From Terrabacter sp. Root85 (GTDB taxonomy: Bacteria; Actinomycetota; Actinomycetes; Actinomycetales; Dermatophilaceae), in contig NZ_LMIW01000010.1 in NCBI RefSeq assembly GCF_001429185.1, positions 186,001 to 250,000 on the forward strand: a stretch of 64,000 nt of DNA, read 5' to 3'. The position numbers and the translations under genes are program-made. Of the stretch, positions 37,694-48,444 are shown in pieces. Position 1 is the stretch's first letter. Each line of letters begins with the position of its first letter. The notes beneath the pieces were generated by a model, which was not told where the DNA came from, did not search any database, and was given only the letters and a program-made list of their open reading frames with translations.

Positions 37694-38461
37694 ATGAAAC
37701 GCACCGTCGACCCCGGACCGGGTCGCTCCCGGGCCCGGGCGTCGAGCCCGTCCAGGGGGGTGGTCGCCGCGCTCGCGGCCGCCCTCCTGGCGGGCGTGGG
37801 CGTGGCGTGGCTGACGCGCGCCTCGGACACCGCCCTCCCCGCGGCGTCCGGGGCGGGCGTCACCAGCACCGCCGCACCCGCAGCCGGCGCCCCCACGACC
37901 CCTGCCCCGCAACCGGGGTCGCCGGGGTCGCCGGGGTCGCCGGCCGGGACGGACGGCTCGGCCGGTCCGGCACAACCGGGGGTCCGCCCGGCGACGCAGC
38001 AGGCGGGCCCGACCGCGGCGGCCCCCGACCGCCTGACGATCCGCCGTCTCGGCATCGACATGCGGGTCGTTCCGGTGGGCGTCGCCCGTGACGGCGAGAT
38101 GGCGCTGCCGGAGACGCCGGCGCAGGTGGGCTGGTACCGCTACGGCCCGCGGCCCGGCGACGACGCCGGGTCGACGGTCCTCGCGGCGCACCTCGACATG
38201 CCGGGCTACGGGATCGGCCCCATCGCGGCCGTCGAGGAGCTGCGCACGGGCGACGTCATCACGGTGCGGTCGGGCGAGGTGAGCAGGAGGTATGCCGTGA
38301 CGTCGGTGACCCAGGTCCGCAAGACGACGCTGGACCTCGCCGCCCTCTTCGCCCGCGACGGACCTGCACTGCTCCACGTCGTGACCTGCGGGGGCGACTT
38401 CGACCGCGAGCAGCGCCGCTACGACGAGAACGTCGTCGTGACCGCCGAGCCGCTCGCGTGA
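37694..38461 (+). CDS. class E/F sortase
   Basis: A 255-residue membrane transpeptidase. An N-terminal membrane segment (about residues 23-41) is followed by a Pro/Ser-rich linker. The sortase catalytic triad is visible: His166 in LAAHLDMP, Cys232 in VVTCGG, and Arg241 or Arg242 in EQRRYDE. A tandem (GGGTCGCCG) repeat at about 37915-37945 encodes the GSPGSP linker. The sigma gene overlaps its stop by four bases. DUF4397 or fasciclin proteins are candidate substrates. Confidence 0.9.
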   Translation: MKRTVDPGPGRSRARASSPSRGVVAALAAALLAGVGVAWLTRASDTALPAASGAGVTSTAAPAAGAPTTPAPQPGSPGSPGSPAGTDGSAGPAQPGVRPATQQAGPTAAAPDRLTIRRLGIDMRVVPVGVARDGEMALPETPAQVGWYRYGPRPGDDAGSTVLAAHLDMPGYGIGPIAAVEELRTGDVITVRSGEVSRRYAVTSVTQVRKTTLDLAALFARDGPALLHVVTCGGDFDREQRRYDENVVVTAEPLA

Positions 38462-39057
38462 GCAGGACGTGGTTAGGTGGGTCCGTGCACGTGCACGACG
38501 ACCCAGACGTCGAGTCCGCCGAGCTCGCCGTCCGGTTGGTCGGTGGGGACCGCGAGGCCCTCGCCGAGATGTACCGCCGCTGGTCCCCCCTCGTGCACAC
38601 CATCGCCCTGCGCGCCCTCGGCACCAGGGAGGACGCCGAGGACGTCGTCCAGCAGGTGTTCGTCGCCGCCTGGCGGGGACGCGCCACTCTCCGACCCGAC
38701 CGTGGGTCGCCGGCGGCGTGGCTCGTGGGCATCACGAAGCACCGCGTCGCCGACGTGCGCACGCAGCGCTACCGCGCCCACCGCAACCTGCAGGCGCTCG
38801 CGTCCGAAGTGGTCACCGAGCCGACGACCACGCACGACTCCGACTGGGCCGAACGACTGCTCCTCGTCCACGAGCTGGAGCGCATGGGCGATCCGCGGGC
38901 GACCGTGCTCCGAATGGCTTTCATCGAGGACCGCACGCACGATGACATCGCCCGCATGCTGCAGATGCCCCTCGGCACCGTGAAGAGCCACGTCAGGCGG
39001 GGACTGCTCGAGCTGAGAGACCGACTCAAGGAGGTGGAACGTGTCGCATCCGACTGA
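38458..39057 (+). CDS. ECF sigma factor
   Basis: A 199-residue RNA polymerase sigma factor. Region 2 reads AEDVVQQVFVAAWRGRATL; region 4 is ERMGDPRATVLRMAFIEDRTHDDIARMLQMPLGTVKSHVRRGL. GTG 38458 overlaps the sortase stop (GTGA); a start at GTG 38485 is also possible, with TTAGGT six bases upstream. The partner anti-sigma gene overlaps its 3' end by 17 bases. Likely drives this surface cluster or its own operon. Confidence 0.92.
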   Translation: MSRTWLGGSVHVHDDPDVESAELAVRLVGGDREALAEMYRRWSPLVHTIALRALGTREDAEDVVQQVFVAAWRGRATLRPDRGSPAAWLVGITKHRVADVRTQRYRAHRNLQALASEVVTEPTTTHDSDWAERLLLVHELERMGDPRATVLRMAFIEDRTHDDIARMLQMPLGTVKSHVRRGLLELRDRLKEVERVASD

Positions 39058-39964
39058 CGACGAGCTCGTCGACCTCGCCCTGGGCGAGCCCGTCGACGCG
39101 AGTCGTTCTGCCCACGTCGAGGAGTGTGCCGTCTGCTCCGCGTCGGTGGAGCAGCTGCGCCGCACCCTGCGCCTCGCCTCAGGACCGCTGGCGTATGCCG
39201 GCTGGCAGGCTCCCGACGACGCCGTCTGGGCGCGCGTGACCGCCCAGATCGACGCGGAGCCCGACGCCCCGGTCGATGCCGGGCCGCCCCCCGCGACCAT
39301 GGCGGGTCCCGACGCCGGACCTGACGCCGGACCCGCGCCCACTCCTCCGGAGACCCCCCTGCCTCGCGACGAGCGACCGTCAGGGACGGACGCCGCCGAC
39401 CGACCTGACCGACCTGACCGACCCGCGAACCCGACCGGTCCCGCGGCGACGGCGGGGACGGCATACCCCCCCGAACCCGTCCCCGCGGACGCGACGGTCA
39501 CGCCGATCACGGCGGGCGCCGCTCGTGCGACGCGCCGACGTGCCGCGGCGTGGGGCGCCGCTCTCGTGGCGGCCAGCCTCGTCGTGGGACTGCTCGCCGG
39601 GCGGGCCATCTGGAGCCCGAACGAGAGCGGGAGCGTCTCGCAGGTCGCCCTGAAGACCCTCGACACGCGCCAGCGCGAGGGAGAGGCCTCGGTCGTGCGG
39701 GCCGGGGACGGGCTCGACCTCAACGTCGTCACCGATCGTCCGCTCGACGCCGGCGACGGCTACCTCGAGGTCTGGCTCATCAACGCCGACGGCAAGCGGA
39801 TGGTCTCCGTCGGGGTGCTGCGACCCGGCGAGACGGGCACCTTCCCGATCAGCCAGGCGCTCATCGACCAGGGCTACGTCGTCGTCGACATCTCCAAGGA
39901 GCAGTTCGACGACAAGCCGGCGCACTCGGGCGACAGCCTGCTGCGGGGCCAGCTGCCCGCCTGA
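39041..39964 (+). CDS. zinc-binding anti-sigma factor (RskA family)
   Basis: A 307-residue membrane protein that should hold the adjacent ECF sigma factor inactive. The N-terminal ZAS motif is HVEECAVC (HxxxCxxC), at about residues 27-34. A long Pro/Asp-rich linker leads to the membrane helix AAAWGAALVAASLVVGLLAG, then an extracellular RskA domain with EVWLINADGKRMVSVG. The GTG start at 39041 follows AAGGAGG. Confidence 0.92.
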   Translation: MSHPTDDELVDLALGEPVDASRSAHVEECAVCSASVEQLRRTLRLASGPLAYAGWQAPDDAVWARVTAQIDAEPDAPVDAGPPPATMAGPDAGPDAGPAPTPPETPLPRDERPSGTDAADRPDRPDRPANPTGPAATAGTAYPPEPVPADATVTPITAGAARATRRRAAAWGAALVAASLVVGLLAGRAIWSPNESGSVSQVALKTLDTRQREGEASVVRAGDGLDLNVVTDRPLDAGDGYLEVWLINADGKRMVSVGVLRPGETGTFPISQALIDQGYVVVDISKEQFDDKPAHSGDSLLRGQLPA

Positions 39965-39967
39965 GAC

Positions 39968-40543
39968 TCAGGTCATGAGGTTCTTCATCGCGGCGGTCGC
40001 GCCCCTGAGGTAGCGCTCGACGACGTCGCGGTCCCCCTCCGACAGGGTCGCGTCGAGGGCGGCGAGGCTCTCGAACATCGGCGTCATCCGGGCGAGCACC
40101 TCGGCGCGGCCGCTGTCGGTGATGACGACCTCGGTGCGGCGGCCGTCGCCGGGGTGTGAGCGACGCTCGGCATGACCGTGGCCGACGAGACGGTCGACGA
40201 CGCCCGACGAGGCGGCCGACGTCACGCCGAGCACCTTGGCGAGATCGACCGGGCCGATCGGGCCGCGCATGAGGTGCCGGAGCGAGTGCAGCTCAGACGT
40301 GCTGAGGCCCGCCTTGCGGGCCACGACCGACGGGACGGCCTCCGAGACCTCGACGAGCTCCTGCAGGGCCGAGAGCGTGGCGGTCGTGCGCCATCCGGGC
40401 ACCCCGGGCACGAGGCCCACCTCGGGCGGCCCGTCTCCCCGAACGGGCTGCCCTTCATCGACGGACGCATCCTTCGGGGCGCGGGCACGCCTTGGGGCCG
40501 GCTGTTGGCCGACGGTCTGTTTGCTGCTAATGTCACTCACCAA
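39968..40543 (-). CDS. MarR family regulator
   Basis: A 191-residue winged-helix regulator, divergent from the MMPL exporter. The reading head is LAKVLGVTSAASSGVVDRLVGHGHAERRSHPGDGRR. The N-terminal 60 residues are longer and less conserved. The start is TTG 40543 or GTG 40540: a TAGATT box lies six bases before the TTG, suggesting a leaderless message. The operator below overlaps this promoter. Predicted to repress the MMPL gene and itself. Confidence 0.88.
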   Translation of the reverse strand: MVSDISSKQTVGQQPAPRRARAPKDASVDEGQPVRGDGPPEVGLVPGVPGWRTTATLSALQELVEVSEAVPSVVARKAGLSTSELHSLRHLMRGPIGPVDLAKVLGVTSAASSGVVDRLVGHGHAERRSHPGDGRRTEVVITDSGRAEVLARMTPMFESLAALDATLSEGDRDVVERYLRGATAAMKNLMT

Positions 40544-40560
40544 CTTAGTAATCTACTGAG
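40544..40560. promoter_or_regulatory. MarR-type operator in the marR/mmpL divergent region
   Basis: CTTAGTA-atc-TACTGAG at 40544-40560 is an inverted repeat with one mismatch, in an AT-rich patch of GC-rich DNA. It overlaps the marR -10-like box and lies 35 bp before the MMPL start, so the regulator could control both genes. Binding is inferred. Confidence 0.6.
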
Positions 40561-40594
40561 TAACCCGATGAACCATCTTAACTGGAGGTGTGGC

Positions 40595-42724
40595 GTGCGT
40601 TCGGTGACCGACAGGATCACGCGCAAGTGGTGGGCCGTGGCGATCGTCGTCCTGGCCCTGGCCGGAGCGATGGGCGTCGTGAGCGCCGTGGGCGAGGCGC
40701 AGCGCACCTCGGCCTCGACCGACGCCCTGCCGATCGGCTCAGACAGCGCAGCGGCGCTCGAGATGCGCGACCGACTGCCGGAGGCCGAGGGCTCCACGGC
40801 CGTCGTCGTCTTCAGCAAGGACTCGGGCACGCTGACCGACGCCGACCTGACGGCCGTCGAGGGACGCGTCGCCCAGGTCCCCGGTGCCGGCCGCGCCCCG
40901 CTCCAGCGCAGCGAGGACGGCACGGCCGCGCTCGCGATCGTGCCCGTCGACGCCACGGACGCGACGGACACGGCAGCCCTCGTGGGCGACATCCGCGAGG
41001 TGGTCAAGGCCGACCTTCCCGAGGGCGTCACGGCACAAGTGACCGGACCCGCCGCGGTCCAGGCCGACCTCGCCGCGGTCTTCGAGGGCGCCAACACCCG
41101 CTTGCTCATCGCCACCGCCTCCGTCGTCGCCCTGCTGCTCGTGCTGACCTACCGCAGCCCCATCCTCTGGATCTTCCCGCTCCTCGTCGTCGGCGTCGCG
41201 GACCGACTCGCAGCCGTGGTCGCGACACACACGCTCGCGGCATTCTCCATCGTCTGGGACGAGTCCACCATCGGCATCCTCTCGGTCCTCGTCTTCGGCG
41301 CCGGCACCGACTACGCCCTGCTGCTCATCTCGCGCTACCGGGACGAGCTGCGCAGCCACGCCGACCGGCGCGAGGCCATGGCCTTGGCCCTGCGCCGCAC
41401 GTCCGAGGCCGTCCTGTCGAGCGCCGTCACCGTCGTCATCGGCCTGCTGACCCTGCTGCTCTCGCTCTTCCCGGCGACGCGGGGACTCGGTCTCGCCTGC
41501 GCCGTCGGCGTCGTCGTCGCCGCGGCCTTCGTCCTGCTCGTGCTGCCCGCGGCGCTCGTCGTCTTCGACCGCTGGATCTTCTGGCCCAGGGTGCCCCGCG
41601 AGGGCGAGGCGGCTCTCGCGGACGGCCACTCGCTGTGGCGCCGCGTCGGCGACCGCGTCGCCGCCCACCCGAAGCGCATCATCAGCGTGACGCTCGTCGT
41701 GCTCGCCGTCATGGCGGCCGGCATCGCGGCGATCGACACCGGACTCAAGCCCGCCGACCAGTTCCTCAGCAAGCCCGAGGCCATCGCCGCGAGCGAGCGC
41801 CTGGCCCAGTCCTTCCCCGCCGGCAGCGCCGACCCCGCCGTCATCGTCACGACGGCCGACCCGCAGTCCGTGGCGACCGCCGCCGAGGACGTCCCCGGCA
41901 TCGCCGGCGCGCGCATCGTCAAGCAGGCCGGCGGCGTGGCCGAGGTGGACGCCGTCATCCAGGCGGCGCCAGGATCGGACGAGGCGACCGACACCGTGCG
42001 CTCCCTGCGGGCCGCACTCACCCAGCTCCCCGACAGCCACGTCGCGGGCACCGAGGCCGTCGCACTCGACCAGGCGGAGGCGTCGTCGCGCGACCGCCTC
42101 GTCATCTTCCCGATCGTGCTGGCTCTCGTCCTGCTGGCCCTCGGACTGCTGCTCCGATCTGTCGTCGCCCCGCTCGTGCTCGTCTCGACGGTCGTCGCGA
42201 CGTTCCTCGCTAGCGTGGGCGCCTCGTGGTGGATCTTCACGAAGATCTTCGGCTTCTCCGGCCTCGACGACAGCGCGCCGCTCTTCGCCTTCGTCTTCCT
42301 CGTGGCGCTCGGCGTCGACTACAACATCTTCCTCGTCACGAGGGCGCGCGAGGAGTCACGCCTGCACGGCTCCCGCCAAGGGATGCTGCGGGGCCTCGCC
42401 GCGACGGGGGGCGTCATCACGAGCGCCGGCATCCTGCTCGCCGCGGTCTTCGCGGTGCTCGGCGTCCTGCCGCTCGTCGTCCTGGCCCAGATCGGCGTCA
42501 TCATCTGCGTCGGCGTCCTGCTCGACACCCTCGTCGTGCGCACGCTCCTCGTCCCGGCCATCGCGGTCGTCCTCGGCGACCGCTTCTGGTGGCCCCGCCG
42601 AACGCACCCCTCTGTGTCGGACCGGTCGGCGACCGAGGACGCCGCCCCGGCCGCCCCTGCCGATGCCGATGCCGATGCCGATGCCGATGCCGATGCTCTG
42701 ACGAAAGTCGGGACAAACTCTTGA
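40595..42724 (+). CDS. MMPL family RND-type transporter
   Basis: A 709-residue membrane transporter with about 12 helices. GTG 40595 follows GGAGG by six bases. Two repeats each carry the family TM motif: GAGTDYALLLISRYRDEL in the first half and ALGVDYNIFLVTRAREE in the second, with the Asp-Tyr pair important in proton-coupled transport. The C-terminus has six AD dipeptides encoded by a hexamer repeat. Substrate unknown; in Actinobacteria such transporters often export lipids or hydrophobic compounds. Confidence 0.92.
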   Translation: MRSVTDRITRKWWAVAIVVLALAGAMGVVSAVGEAQRTSASTDALPIGSDSAAALEMRDRLPEAEGSTAVVVFSKDSGTLTDADLTAVEGRVAQVPGAGRAPLQRSEDGTAALAIVPVDATDATDTAALVGDIREVVKADLPEGVTAQVTGPAAVQADLAAVFEGANTRLLIATASVVALLLVLTYRSPILWIFPLLVVGVADRLAAVVATHTLAAFSIVWDESTIGILSVLVFGAGTDYALLLISRYRDELRSHADRREAMALALRRTSEAVLSSAVTVVIGLLTLLLSLFPATRGLGLACAVGVVVAAAFVLLVLPAALVVFDRWIFWPRVPREGEAALADGHSLWRRVGDRVAAHPKRIISVTLVVLAVMAAGIAAIDTGLKPADQFLSKPEAIAASERLAQSFPAGSADPAVIVTTADPQSVATAAEDVPGIAGARIVKQAGGVAEVDAVIQAAPGSDEATDTVRSLRAALTQLPDSHVAGTEAVALDQAEASSRDRLVIFPIVLALVLLALGLLLRSVVAPLVLVSTVVATFLASVGASWWIFTKIFGFSGLDDSAPLFAFVFLVALGVDYNIFLVTRAREESRLHGSRQGMLRGLAATGGVITSAGILLAAVFAVLGVLPLVVLAQIGVIICVGVLLDTLVVRTLLVPAIAVVLGDRFWWPRRTHPSVSDRSATEDAAPAAPADADADADADADALTKVGTNS
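42659..42694 (+). repeat. GCCGAT hexamer microsatellite in the mmpL 3' end
   Basis: Six tandem GCCGAT units encode Ala-Asp six times near the C-terminus of the MMPL protein. The hexamer keeps the frame, so changes in copy number alter only tail length. Confidence 0.9.
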
Positions 42725-42948
42725 CATGGAGCGGCAGCCGCCGTTGAATCGGGAGTGCCAACATTAGACAAACCATGGACAAACAGGGCTGATGCCCCAG
42801 GCGAAACCCTCGTCCATACCTCGCATCCCCCATCACCGTTCACGGCGCCACCCCCTCGACAGCCCGTGCGGTCTCGATCGACTCCCTCCCCGTCGATCGA
42901 GGCAGACCGTGGGCCACGCGCCGGACTCCCTTCCGGCGCGTGGCCCAC
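42721..42948 (+). other. intergenic region with promoter-like boxes and two strong hairpins
   Basis: TTGACA at 42721-42726 overlaps the mmpL stop and is followed, after 17 bp, by TTGAAT at 42744-42749. Downstream, TCGATCGAC/GTCGATCGA forms a hairpin at 42874-42900, and a perfect 16-bp stem with an eight-base loop lies at 42909-42948. No convincing ORF is present. Candidate small RNA of roughly 190 nt with an intrinsic-type end; otherwise the mmpL terminator region. The rest of the gap up to 43025 shows only a copy of the octamer at 42994. Confidence 0.4.
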
Positions 42949-43025
42949 ATCTGCGTGTGCGGGAGTCGCCTCGACCGCCGGATCCGACGCGGACGGCATA
43001 CGCCATCTGCGTCGCGCTGCTCGGC

Positions 43026-43625
43026 TCAGACCGGCCATTCCTCGCGGAGCAGGGCCCACGTGTTGTCGTCGAGCCACGTACCGTCCTTGCCCAGCGACTT
43101 CGCCCGGATCGTGGCCTCGTGCCGCATCCCGATGCGGCGCAGGACGCGGTTCGAGGCGATGTTGTCGGCGTAGGCGTCGGCCGTGATCCGGCGCAGCCCC
43201 AGGTCGCGGAAGCCGATGACGAGCAGCTCGGCGGCGGCCTCGGCCGCCAGCCCGCGGCCCTGGGCGTCCGGATGCAGCGCGTAGCCGATCGTCCCCTCCC
43301 ACTCCTGTGCCGGCGCGCGGCCGATGCTGTGGCACGGCTCGAGCCGCAGCATGACGTCGCCGACGACGCGACCCGTGCGCCGCTCCTCGACGGCCAGCCC
43401 GAGCAGTGGCTCGGCAGCACCAAGGCGTCCCCGCTCGATGCGCTGGGCGATGCGCTCGCGCACCTGGTCGTGGGTCAGGACGTCATGACTCAGGTGGACG
43501 ACGACCTCGGGCAGGCAGCGGTAGGCGTGGACGGCATCGACGTCGTCGAGCGCCAGCGGACGCAGCAGGAGGCGATCGGTGAGCCGCGGCCACACGAGCC
43601 GGGACAGGTCCGGGGACGCCGGCAC
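43026..43625 (-). CDS. GNAT family N-acetyltransferase (RimJ/RimL type)
   Basis: A 199-residue acetyltransferase. The N-terminus has LTDRLLLRPLALDDVDAV, the core IGYALHPDAQGRGLAAEAAAELL (motif A), and GLRRITADAYADNIASNRVLRRIGM, typical of the RimJ/RimL subgroup. GTG 43625 overlaps the serine hydrolase stop by one base (TAGTG), so the genes are coupled. Substrate unknown; family members acetylate ribosomal proteins or small amines and antibiotics. Confidence 0.9.
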   Translation of the reverse strand: MPASPDLSRLVWPRLTDRLLLRPLALDDVDAVHAYRCLPEVVVHLSHDVLTHDQVRERIAQRIERGRLGAAEPLLGLAVEERRTGRVVGDVMLRLEPCHSIGRAPAQEWEGTIGYALHPDAQGRGLAAEAAAELLVIGFRDLGLRRITADAYADNIASNRVLRRIGMRHEATIRAKSLGKDGTWLDDNTWALLREEWPV

Positions 43626-45031
43626 TAGCGCCAGCCGCCCGCGGCGACCCCGCCGGGCACGTCGCCGGCCGGGTCGTAGGGCGTGCGTGTGAAGCGGAAC
43701 GACGCGAGGTCGAGGTGCGACGGCGTGCCGTCAGCGGCGCGCACGACCCGAAGCGGCTCACCCGTGTAGTAGCCGTCCAGCCCCACCCAGGCGTCGGGGC
43801 CGTCCGCGACGAAGCGCGAGCCCCGGGCCTGGCCGGGCTCACCGAGCACGAGGTGCTCTCCGACGACCTTCGCCGTGGACACGGTCGGCCCCCAGTGCCA
43901 CGTGCCGACGAGCTCGAGCGCCGACGGGTCGCCCGACGCGAACCACGGCTCCGGTGGTCGCGGCTCGCGCTCGACGAACGCCGAGAGCAGCTCGGGGGCG
44001 ATCTGGCCCATCCCGCTCGTCGTGTTGGTGACGACGACGACCCCGTCACCGCTCTCGACCTCGACGCGCAGCCCCGCGAGGAAGCCAGGCATCGAGCCGC
44101 CGTGGCCGGCACACCTCGTACCGTCGACGTTCCAGACCTGCCAGCCGAGCCCGTGGGCCGTGGTCCAGGGCTGGCCGGGGTTGTCGTTGACCGTGTGGGG
44201 CTCGTACATCTCGGCGAGGGTGTCGGGCGACAGGAGCCCGCCGGTGTCGCCCCCGGCGAAGGTGGCCCAGCGCGCCAGGTCCTGCACCGTGGTCCAGAGC
44301 TGTCCGGCCGGGGCCATCGCGCCCGCGTCGTGCTCGGGTTCGGGCAGCAGGACGTCGGCGAAGGGGTGCACAGCGAGGCCCTGCGCGGCGCGGCCGCTGG
44401 GGCGGGTCGTCGTCCGGGACATGCCGAGCGGGCCGAGCAGGTCACGCCGGACGACCTCGAACCAGTCGACCCCGTGCGCCCGGGCCAGGAGCTCGCCCAG
44501 CGCCGCGAAGCCGACGTTCGTGTAGTGGAACCGCCGACCGGCCCGGAAGCGCTGTCCCACAGGCGATCCCGCGATGGAGCCTGCCAGCGACTCCCAGTCC
44601 CCACCGGGCGTGCGCTCCCACCACGGGCCGTTCGTCTCGGCCTGCACCCCGGCCCCGTGCGAGAGCAGCTGGGCGATCGTGGCGCCGCCCAACCGCGAGC
44701 CGGGCACGTGGTCCTCGAACCGGTCGAGCAGGTCGAGCCGTCCGGCATCGCGCAGTCGCATGACGGCCACTGCCACGAAGGTCTTCGTGATGGAGCCCAT
44801 CCGGTACTGCGTGTCGGTGTCGGCCGGCTGCCCGCCGAGGCGCCCGTCGAGCGTGCCGATGGCGTCGGACCACACGAGCGTGCCGTCACGCACGACGCCG
44901 GCGGCGACCGAGGGCAGGCGCCCGCGACGCTGCTCGGTCGCGAGCAGGTGGTGGAGGTGGCGGGCGGTCACGGGGTCGATCTCGCCATCGGTGGCCGGGA
45001 CGTCGGCGTCGCTGCGCGGGTCGGTGCTCAC
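43625..45031 (-). CDS. serine hydrolase of the beta-lactamase/EstB family
   Basis: A 468-residue hydrolase of the class C beta-lactamase/D-Ala-D-Ala-peptidase-like family. The nucleophile box is SITK in MGSITKTFVAVAV, the YxN motif is FHYTNVGFAALGEL, and HGGSMPGF matches the third motif (HxG). No signal peptide is seen. GTG 45031 is preceded by TAGGCT seven bases upstream, so the message may be leaderless. The substrate is not predictable. Confidence 0.88.
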   Translation of the reverse strand: MSTDPRSDADVPATDGEIDPVTARHLHHLLATEQRRGRLPSVAAGVVRDGTLVWSDAIGTLDGRLGGQPADTDTQYRMGSITKTFVAVAVMRLRDAGRLDLLDRFEDHVPGSRLGGATIAQLLSHGAGVQAETNGPWWERTPGGDWESLAGSIAGSPVGQRFRAGRRFHYTNVGFAALGELLARAHGVDWFEVVRRDLLGPLGMSRTTTRPSGRAAQGLAVHPFADVLLPEPEHDAGAMAPAGQLWTTVQDLARWATFAGGDTGGLLSPDTLAEMYEPHTVNDNPGQPWTTAHGLGWQVWNVDGTRCAGHGGSMPGFLAGLRVEVESGDGVVVVTNTTSGMGQIAPELLSAFVEREPRPPEPWFASGDPSALELVGTWHWGPTVSTAKVVGEHLVLGEPGQARGSRFVADGPDAWVGLDGYYTGEPLRVVRAADGTPSHLDLASFRFTRTPYDPAGDVPGGVAAGGWR

Positions 45032-45120
45032 CCGCTCCAGCCTAGGCCGGGGGTCTCTGGCGTGGCGCGGGCCACCCCGGCAGGATGGGACGGCGGCCCC
45101 ACGGTCGCCCCGCATCGGAT

Positions 45121-45136
45121 ATCTTGACATCAAGAT
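45121..45136. promoter_or_regulatory. palindromic site upstream of icd
   Basis: ATCTTGA-ca-TCAAGAT is an inverted repeat with perfect arms, 64 bp before the icd start codon. TTGACA within it could also be a -35 hexamer. A regulator binding site is the likely meaning, but no regulator gene in the window is linked to it. Confidence 0.55.
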
Positions 45137-45199
45137 TTATTCGGGGATCCTCGAAGACCGGATCTCGGCACGAACAGCAACCCGAACGGAGCACCCGCG

Positions 45200-47422
<2,223 letters not shown>

Positions 47423-47439
47423 CCGCGTCCGCCCGCAGC

Positions 47440-47476
47440 ACGTGCCCACCCGACTCACGGAGTCGGGTGGGCACGT
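47440..47476. terminator. terminator downstream of icd
   Basis: Sixteen-base arms (47440-47455 and 47461-47476; left begins ACGTGCCC) flank a five-base loop. It lies between the convergent icd and gntR genes and probably serves both. Confidence 0.85.
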
Positions 47477-47581
47477 CGCGTATGCCGCCACGCACGTCGG
47501 ACGCCGGACGATCCGTGAGCACGGGGTTGGCGGAACGACATACTCCACCACGTCGACTGCTGACGAGAACGCTTGTGACAG

Positions 47582-48316
47582 TTAGTTGTCCGCGTCGCGC
47601 AGGGCGTCACTGGCCTCGGTGATGATGGCCTGCATGGCAGCCGCGGCGGCAACACCGTCGCCGGACTGGACCGCCTCGGCGACGTCACCGTGCAGGCGGA
47701 CCGCGAGAGGGTTGGGCGTGGCAGGCATGAGGTCGTGGTGGGTGCGGCCCGCGAGCACCTCGCCGACGACGTCGGACAGCGCTGCGAGCATCTCGTTGCC
47801 GGAGGCGGCGAGCAGGGTCGAGTGGAAGAGCTGGTCGGCCACGAGGTAGGCCTCGAGGTCGCCCGACTTCGCGTGCACCGCCATCTGCATGACGGCGCCC
47901 ATGAGCGCCCCGCACTGGTCAGGGGTCGCCCGTGCCGCGGCGAGCTCGGCGGCGACGGGCTCGACTCCTCGACGCACGTCACCGAGACTGAGCAGCTGCT
48001 GCTCACGACCCGGCCCGTCGAGGCGCCAGCGGATGACGCGCGGGTCGAAGACGTTCCACGACGTGCTGGGCAGGACGCGCACACCGACGCGCTTGCGGGC
48101 CTCGACGAGTCCCATCGAGTCGAGGACGCGGACGGCCTCGCGCACGACGGACCGGGACACCCCGTAGCGCTCGTCGAGCTGGTCGATGCGCAGCACGGCG
48201 CCCGGGGCGAGCTCGCCGGTGGCGACCTGTCGGCCGAGGTCGTCGAGCACGCTCGCATGCAGGGCGGGGCGACGGTCCGTGGGCACGGACCCAGCCTGAC
48301 ACACGGCGGTCGTCAT
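47582..48316 (-). CDS. gntR: GntR family regulator (FadR subfamily) of gluconate genes
   Basis: A 244-residue regulator, divergent from gntK-gntP. The winged helix reads LDERYGVSRSVVREAVRVLDSMGLVEARKRVGVRVLP, and the C-terminal FCD domain includes DQLFHSTLLAASGNEML with metal-binding histidines. Assigned to gluconate control because of its position opposite gntK/gntP and the palindrome below. Gluconate or 6-phosphogluconate is the likely effector (inference). Confidence 0.9.
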   Translation of the reverse strand: MTTAVCQAGSVPTDRRPALHASVLDDLGRQVATGELAPGAVLRIDQLDERYGVSRSVVREAVRVLDSMGLVEARKRVGVRVLPSTSWNVFDPRVIRWRLDGPGREQQLLSLGDVRRGVEPVAAELAAARATPDQCGALMGAVMQMAVHAKSGDLEAYLVADQLFHSTLLAASGNEMLAALSDVVGEVLAGRTHHDLMPATPNPLAVRLHGDVAEAVQSGDGVAAAAAMQAIITEASDALRDADN

Positions 48317-48330
48317 CTAGCCCAGCCGGC

Positions 48331-48347
48331 ATTAAAACCGTTTTAAT
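48331..48347. promoter_or_regulatory. GntR operator-like palindrome
   Basis: ATTAAAAC-c-GTTTTAAT is a 17-bp perfect inverted repeat (one-base centre), very AT-rich for this genome, between gntR and gntK. It fits an operator controlling both directions. Confidence 0.75.
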
Positions 48348-48444
48348 CGTCATCGTGGCTTGATAAGACGCACTTGTTGCTGCACCCTAGTGCGAGCGAC
48401 TCGACGAAGACGTCGTTCGAGCCGGACGAAGGAGTCACGGAGAC

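Noticed and set aside
42792-43628. Plus-strand frame after the MMPL gene and opposite the GNAT gene
   Set aside because: Crosses the hairpin region and lies antisense to the GNAT gene; composition and lack of start signals argue against it.
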